Assembly (NCBI GenBank): GCA_014529385.2
Contig: CM043953.1
Span: forward strand, 62,931,872-62,995,871
DNA: 64,000 nt
Source of the DNA: Adiantum capillus-veneris
Taxonomy: Eukaryota; Streptophyta; Polypodiopsida; Polypodiales; Pteridaceae
Reading direction: 5' to 3'
The notes under the pieces are model-generated. The model made no database searches. It saw only the letters and a program-made list of their open reading frames with translations, and had not been told where the DNA came from. Positions 60,701 to 64,000 of the stretch are shown one piece after another; within the stretch, counting starts at the first letter, position 1, and the number at the start of each line of letters is the position of its first letter. The translations under genes and the position numbers were made by a program.

Positions 60701-63148
60701 AGCTAATGATCACTTGATCAAGTCGTGTCCTAAGTTGAAGGCCAAAGAGGCTAAGAAGAAAGAGGGTGGTTCCACTGCAAATTCTGGTTCCACTACAAAT
60801 GCAGCCATTGTTGAGTCTTCTGTGAAAGGAGACTGTAATGCTGATGTTGATGCAGAATAGGCTTTTAGCGCAGAGTGCACCTACAATCCTGTTGTCCATG
60901 ATGCATGCTTGTCAGTTGTTGCTGTAGATTCAAATGTGTGGTATTTCGACAGTGGTGCTACAAAGCACATTACCTCACATCGTGAATTGTTTCCCTCTCT
61001 CTAGTCTGTCCCTCATGGAAATTCAGTCACTTGTGCCAACAATGCCTCTTATTCGGTTCAAGGAGTTGGAAAGATTGTGCTTACTGCTGCAAATGGCAGT
61101 TCCTTCACATTTGTTGATGCACTTTATGTACCTGGGATCAAGAAGAATCTCTTGTCTGTATCCGCACTTGCTAGACTTGGATTTGTAGTCAAATTTGTGG
61201 ATGACAGATGTACAATTCATGATCTCAGTTTTGGTGATGAAATTGTTGCATCTTGGCTTTTGTGCCGTGGGCTGTATAAGCTCACTTTGTATGACAAGTG
61301 TGGACAAAATTTTGCAAATGCTATTGCAGATTCAAGGGCTATTTCAAATGCAAACTTTGGCATGCACGTTTTGGTCATTTGAATTTTGCCAGTTTGTTGT
61401 GTTTGTAGAAATCTGATATGGTTGCTTCTTTTCGGCCTCTTGAAGCACCTGTCAAACATGTTTGTGAAGGCTGTATTTTGGGTAAGATGCAGCGTTGTAA
61501 GTTTCCAAAGGATGGTTCAGATCGGACCACATGCAGGTTGCAGCTTGTGCATAGTGATGTTTGTGGGCCCATGCAAACTCAATCCTTGGGCAATTACCTG
61601 TACTTCATGACTTTCATTGATGATTACTCCAGGCATGCATGGGTATTTCCACCTAAAGCGAAGTCCGAAGTTTTTATGTGCTTCAAACAATTTCTGGCTA
61701 TGGTTGAAAATTTCTTGAAATGTACTATGGGCACCCTTCGTTCCGATCGAGGGGGGGAGTATATGTCTCATGAATTTAATGCATTTCTGGCTAGTCGTGG
61801 GATAAAACACCAATGTACAGTGCCTTATACACCTCAGCAAAATGGTGTTGCTGAGAGGAAAAATAGGTCACTTACCAAAATGGCACGATGTATGGTCAAA
61901 ATTCAAGCTTTGCCGCATTCTTTTTGGCTTGAGGCCATCATGTGTGCCACTTATGTACTTAACAAGTGTCCTACAAAAGCCTTGCAGTCTATTACTCCAT
62001 ATGAAGCATGGCATGATAGAAAGCCTTCTATTGAGCACATGCATGTTTTTGGCTCTTTGGCATATGCTTTGGTGCCACAAACACAACGCAGAAAATTGGA
62101 TGATAAGGCTGTCAAATGTATTTTTGTTGGTTATAGTGTTGAAAGCAAAGGTTACAGGTTGTATCATCCGCAAATAAACGTATTCTGGTTTCATGCGATG
62201 TAGTGTTTGTGGAAGATTCTATTCAGCCCTTGATGTCATGTAGTAGAGAGAGTAATGTAAGCTCAGAGGACATTTATGACACCTTGTTGCCTCTTTTCAA
62301 TGGTGGAAATACGAGTGTAATTTCCAATGAGGCAAATGTATAGCCTATGGGGGTTTCTGAAAATGTTACAGATCAGCCTATTACTGATGCAGATGTACAT
62401 GATGTACTTGATGAGGAAAGGGCTGAAAATGAGCAGGCTAGAGGTATGCCAAAATGGCTGGTGCACACTTTGTGTGATAGTAAATTGGATGCACCTTTGT
62501 CTAGTCGTACTCGTTCAGGCTCTTGCCATGCATCTTATGCATCGGATTGTTATGCTTTGGGTGACGTTGAGGAGCCTCTGTCTTTTGATAAAGCACAGAA
62601 TTCAAAAATTGGATGGCTGCCATGCAATCAGAATATGATGCACTTATAGAAAATGACACATGGAATTTATGTGATTTGCCTCCTGGCAAAAAGGCCATTG
62701 GTACAAAGTGGGTTTACAAGTTGAAACGCAAACCGGATGGTGAGATTGATCGCCATAAGGCTCAACTTGTTACAAAGGGTTATGCACAGCAAACAGGCAT
62801 TGATTATGAAGAGACTTTTGCTCCCACTTGTCGTCTGACTACTGTGCATTTTCTATGTGCATTGGTAGCTCATTTTGGTTGGGATGTACATCAATCAAAC
62901 ATTGTTACTGCTTTCTTGAATGGTGACATATTTGAGGAAGTTTATTTAACGCAGCCTCGTGGTTTTGTCATAAAAGGACAAGAGGACAAAGTGTGCAGAT
63001 GTAAGAAGGCTTTGTATGGGTTGAAGCAATCTCCTCGTGCTTGGTATGAGAAATCTGACACTCATTTGGTTAAACGAGGCTTTTGTAACAGTCCAACAGA
63101 AAGCACATTGTATGTAAAGCGTGAGGGTGATGTACTTCTCATTGTGGT
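60690..63148 (+). pseudogene. pol: Inverted copia fragment: zinc knuckle to mid reverse transcriptase
   Basis: Plus-strand translation starts in a gag zinc knuckle (CKANDHLIKSC near 60700). It continues with protease (WYFDSGATKHITSH near 60940), a GAG-pre-integrase region, and integrase (61418-62203; CEGCILGKMQRC, VHSDVCGPM, RSDRGGEYMSHEF, NGVAERKNRSLTKMA). Reverse transcriptase (62613-63148; KWVYKLKRKPDGEIDRHKAQL, KALYGLKQSPRAWYEK) ends abruptly just before the YVDD motif. There are frameshifts near 61370, 62190 and 62610 and several stops. It is the same family as the minus-strand pieces on both sides. Confidence 0.85.
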
Positions 63149-64000
63149 TGTACATTTGCCTCATTGGAGCTTACATTCATATTTCCACCACTGAAAAGAG
63201 GCAACAAAGTGTCATAAATGTCTCGTGAGCTTACATTATTGTCACTAGTACATGACAGCAAGGGCTGAACAGAATCTTCCACAAATGCTATATCCCGTGA
63301 AACTAGAATACGTTTTGTTTGCGGATGATACAACGTGTAACCTTTGCTTTTAGCACTGTAACCAACGAAAATACATTTGACAGCCTTATCATCCAATTTT
63401 CTGTGCTGTGTTTGTGGCACCAAAGCATATGCCAAACAGCCAAAAATACGCATGTGCTCAACAGAAGGCTTTCTATCATGCCATGCTTCATATGGAGTAA
63501 TAGACTGCAAATCTTTCGTAGGACACCTGTTTAGTACATAAGTGGCACACATGATGGCCTCAAGCCAAAAAGAATGCGGCAAGGCTTGACTTTTGACCAT
63601 ACATTGTGCCATTTTCGTAAGTGACCTATTTTTTCTCTCAGCAACACCATTTTGGTGAGGTGTATAAGGCACTGTACATGGGTGTTTTATCCCACGACTA
63701 GCCAGAAATGAATTGAATTCATGAGACATATACTCCCCCCCTTGATCGGAATGGAGGGTGCCCATAGTAGATTTCGAGACATTTTTAGCCATAGCCAGAA
63801 ATTTTTTGAAGCACATAAAAACTTTGGACTTCACTTTAAGCAGAAATATCCATGCATACCTGGAGTAATCATCAATGAAAGTCACGAAGTAAAGGTAATT
63901 GCCCAAGGAGGAGTTTGCATGGGCTCACAAACATCACTATGCACAAGCTGCAATCTGCATGTGGCCCGAACTGAACCATCCTTTGGAAACTTAGAATGCT
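63139..64000 (-). pseudogene. pol: Copia integrase (minus-strand part, runs off the window)
   Basis: The open frame 63906-63139 carries YLYFVTFIDDYSRYAW, HSDQGGEYMSHEF (a Gln where the plus copy has Arg), NGVAERKNRSLTKMA and the downstream KCIFVGYSAKSKGY block. It ends at the junction near 63148. The element continues beyond 64000, so gag and the 5' LTR are not visible. Confidence 0.85.

Overview
This window looks like nuclear DNA from a large, repeat-rich land-plant genome. The evidence is one intact, intron-rich gene for a plant-specific dynamin-related protein of the DRP1 type, surrounded by nested plant transposable elements and very long (GA)n/(CT)n, poly-G and poly-C tracts. The species cannot be fixed from sequence alone. 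The TE mix, including an endonuclease-bearing Helitron-like element, would suit a seed-free plant such as a fern, but that is a guess.

Layout. 1-1123: remnant, probably the start of an LTR with a degenerate primer-binding site. 1124-10365: complete Ty3/gypsy element on the minus strand (two ~1.55 kb LTRs, a gag-pol with seven premature stops and no frameshift). 10383-21435: an 11 kb element bounded by 32-bp terminal inverted repeats. It carries several decayed genes with introns, including a minus-strand gene that starts with a histone H3-like tail and fold and runs on into a Ulp1-like cysteine protease, a minus-strand gene with transposase-like features, and plus-strand genes of unknown function. 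The space between the divergent genes holds long perfect palindromes. 21436-24430: nothing recognisable. 24828-29412: the intact 16-exon DRP1-like gene (minus strand). 30-34 kb: LINE and Ty1/copia debris. 34317-39856: decayed minus-strand copia element with ~160 bp LTRs. 40.7-41.1 kb: LysM-domain gene remnant. 41.15-41.62 kb: a small TIR element. 41.9-42.9 kb: a large hairpin and long GA/CT tracts.

43.9-55.1 kb holds a second copy of the small TIR element, split in its middle by a 10.7 kb Helitron-like element. The small element at 41.15-41.62 kb serves as the empty site and places the insertion exactly between two T residues. The inserted element encodes an RPA-like OB-fold protein (three in-phase exons), a HUH-type Rep, a PIF1-like helicase, and a C-terminal exonuclease-endonuclease-phosphatase (EEP) domain. 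The last feature is the hallmark of Helentron/Helitron2 elements.

55.1-59 kb: mostly unassigned, with one methionine-tRNA-type primer-binding site. 59005-64000: a minus-strand copia element interrupted by a plus-strand piece of the same family, forming an inverted chimera.

Only DRP1 appears to be an intact host gene. It would act in membrane scission at the cell plate and in endocytosis. Everything else is mobile-element sequence in various states of decay, with nesting that gives a relative order of events.
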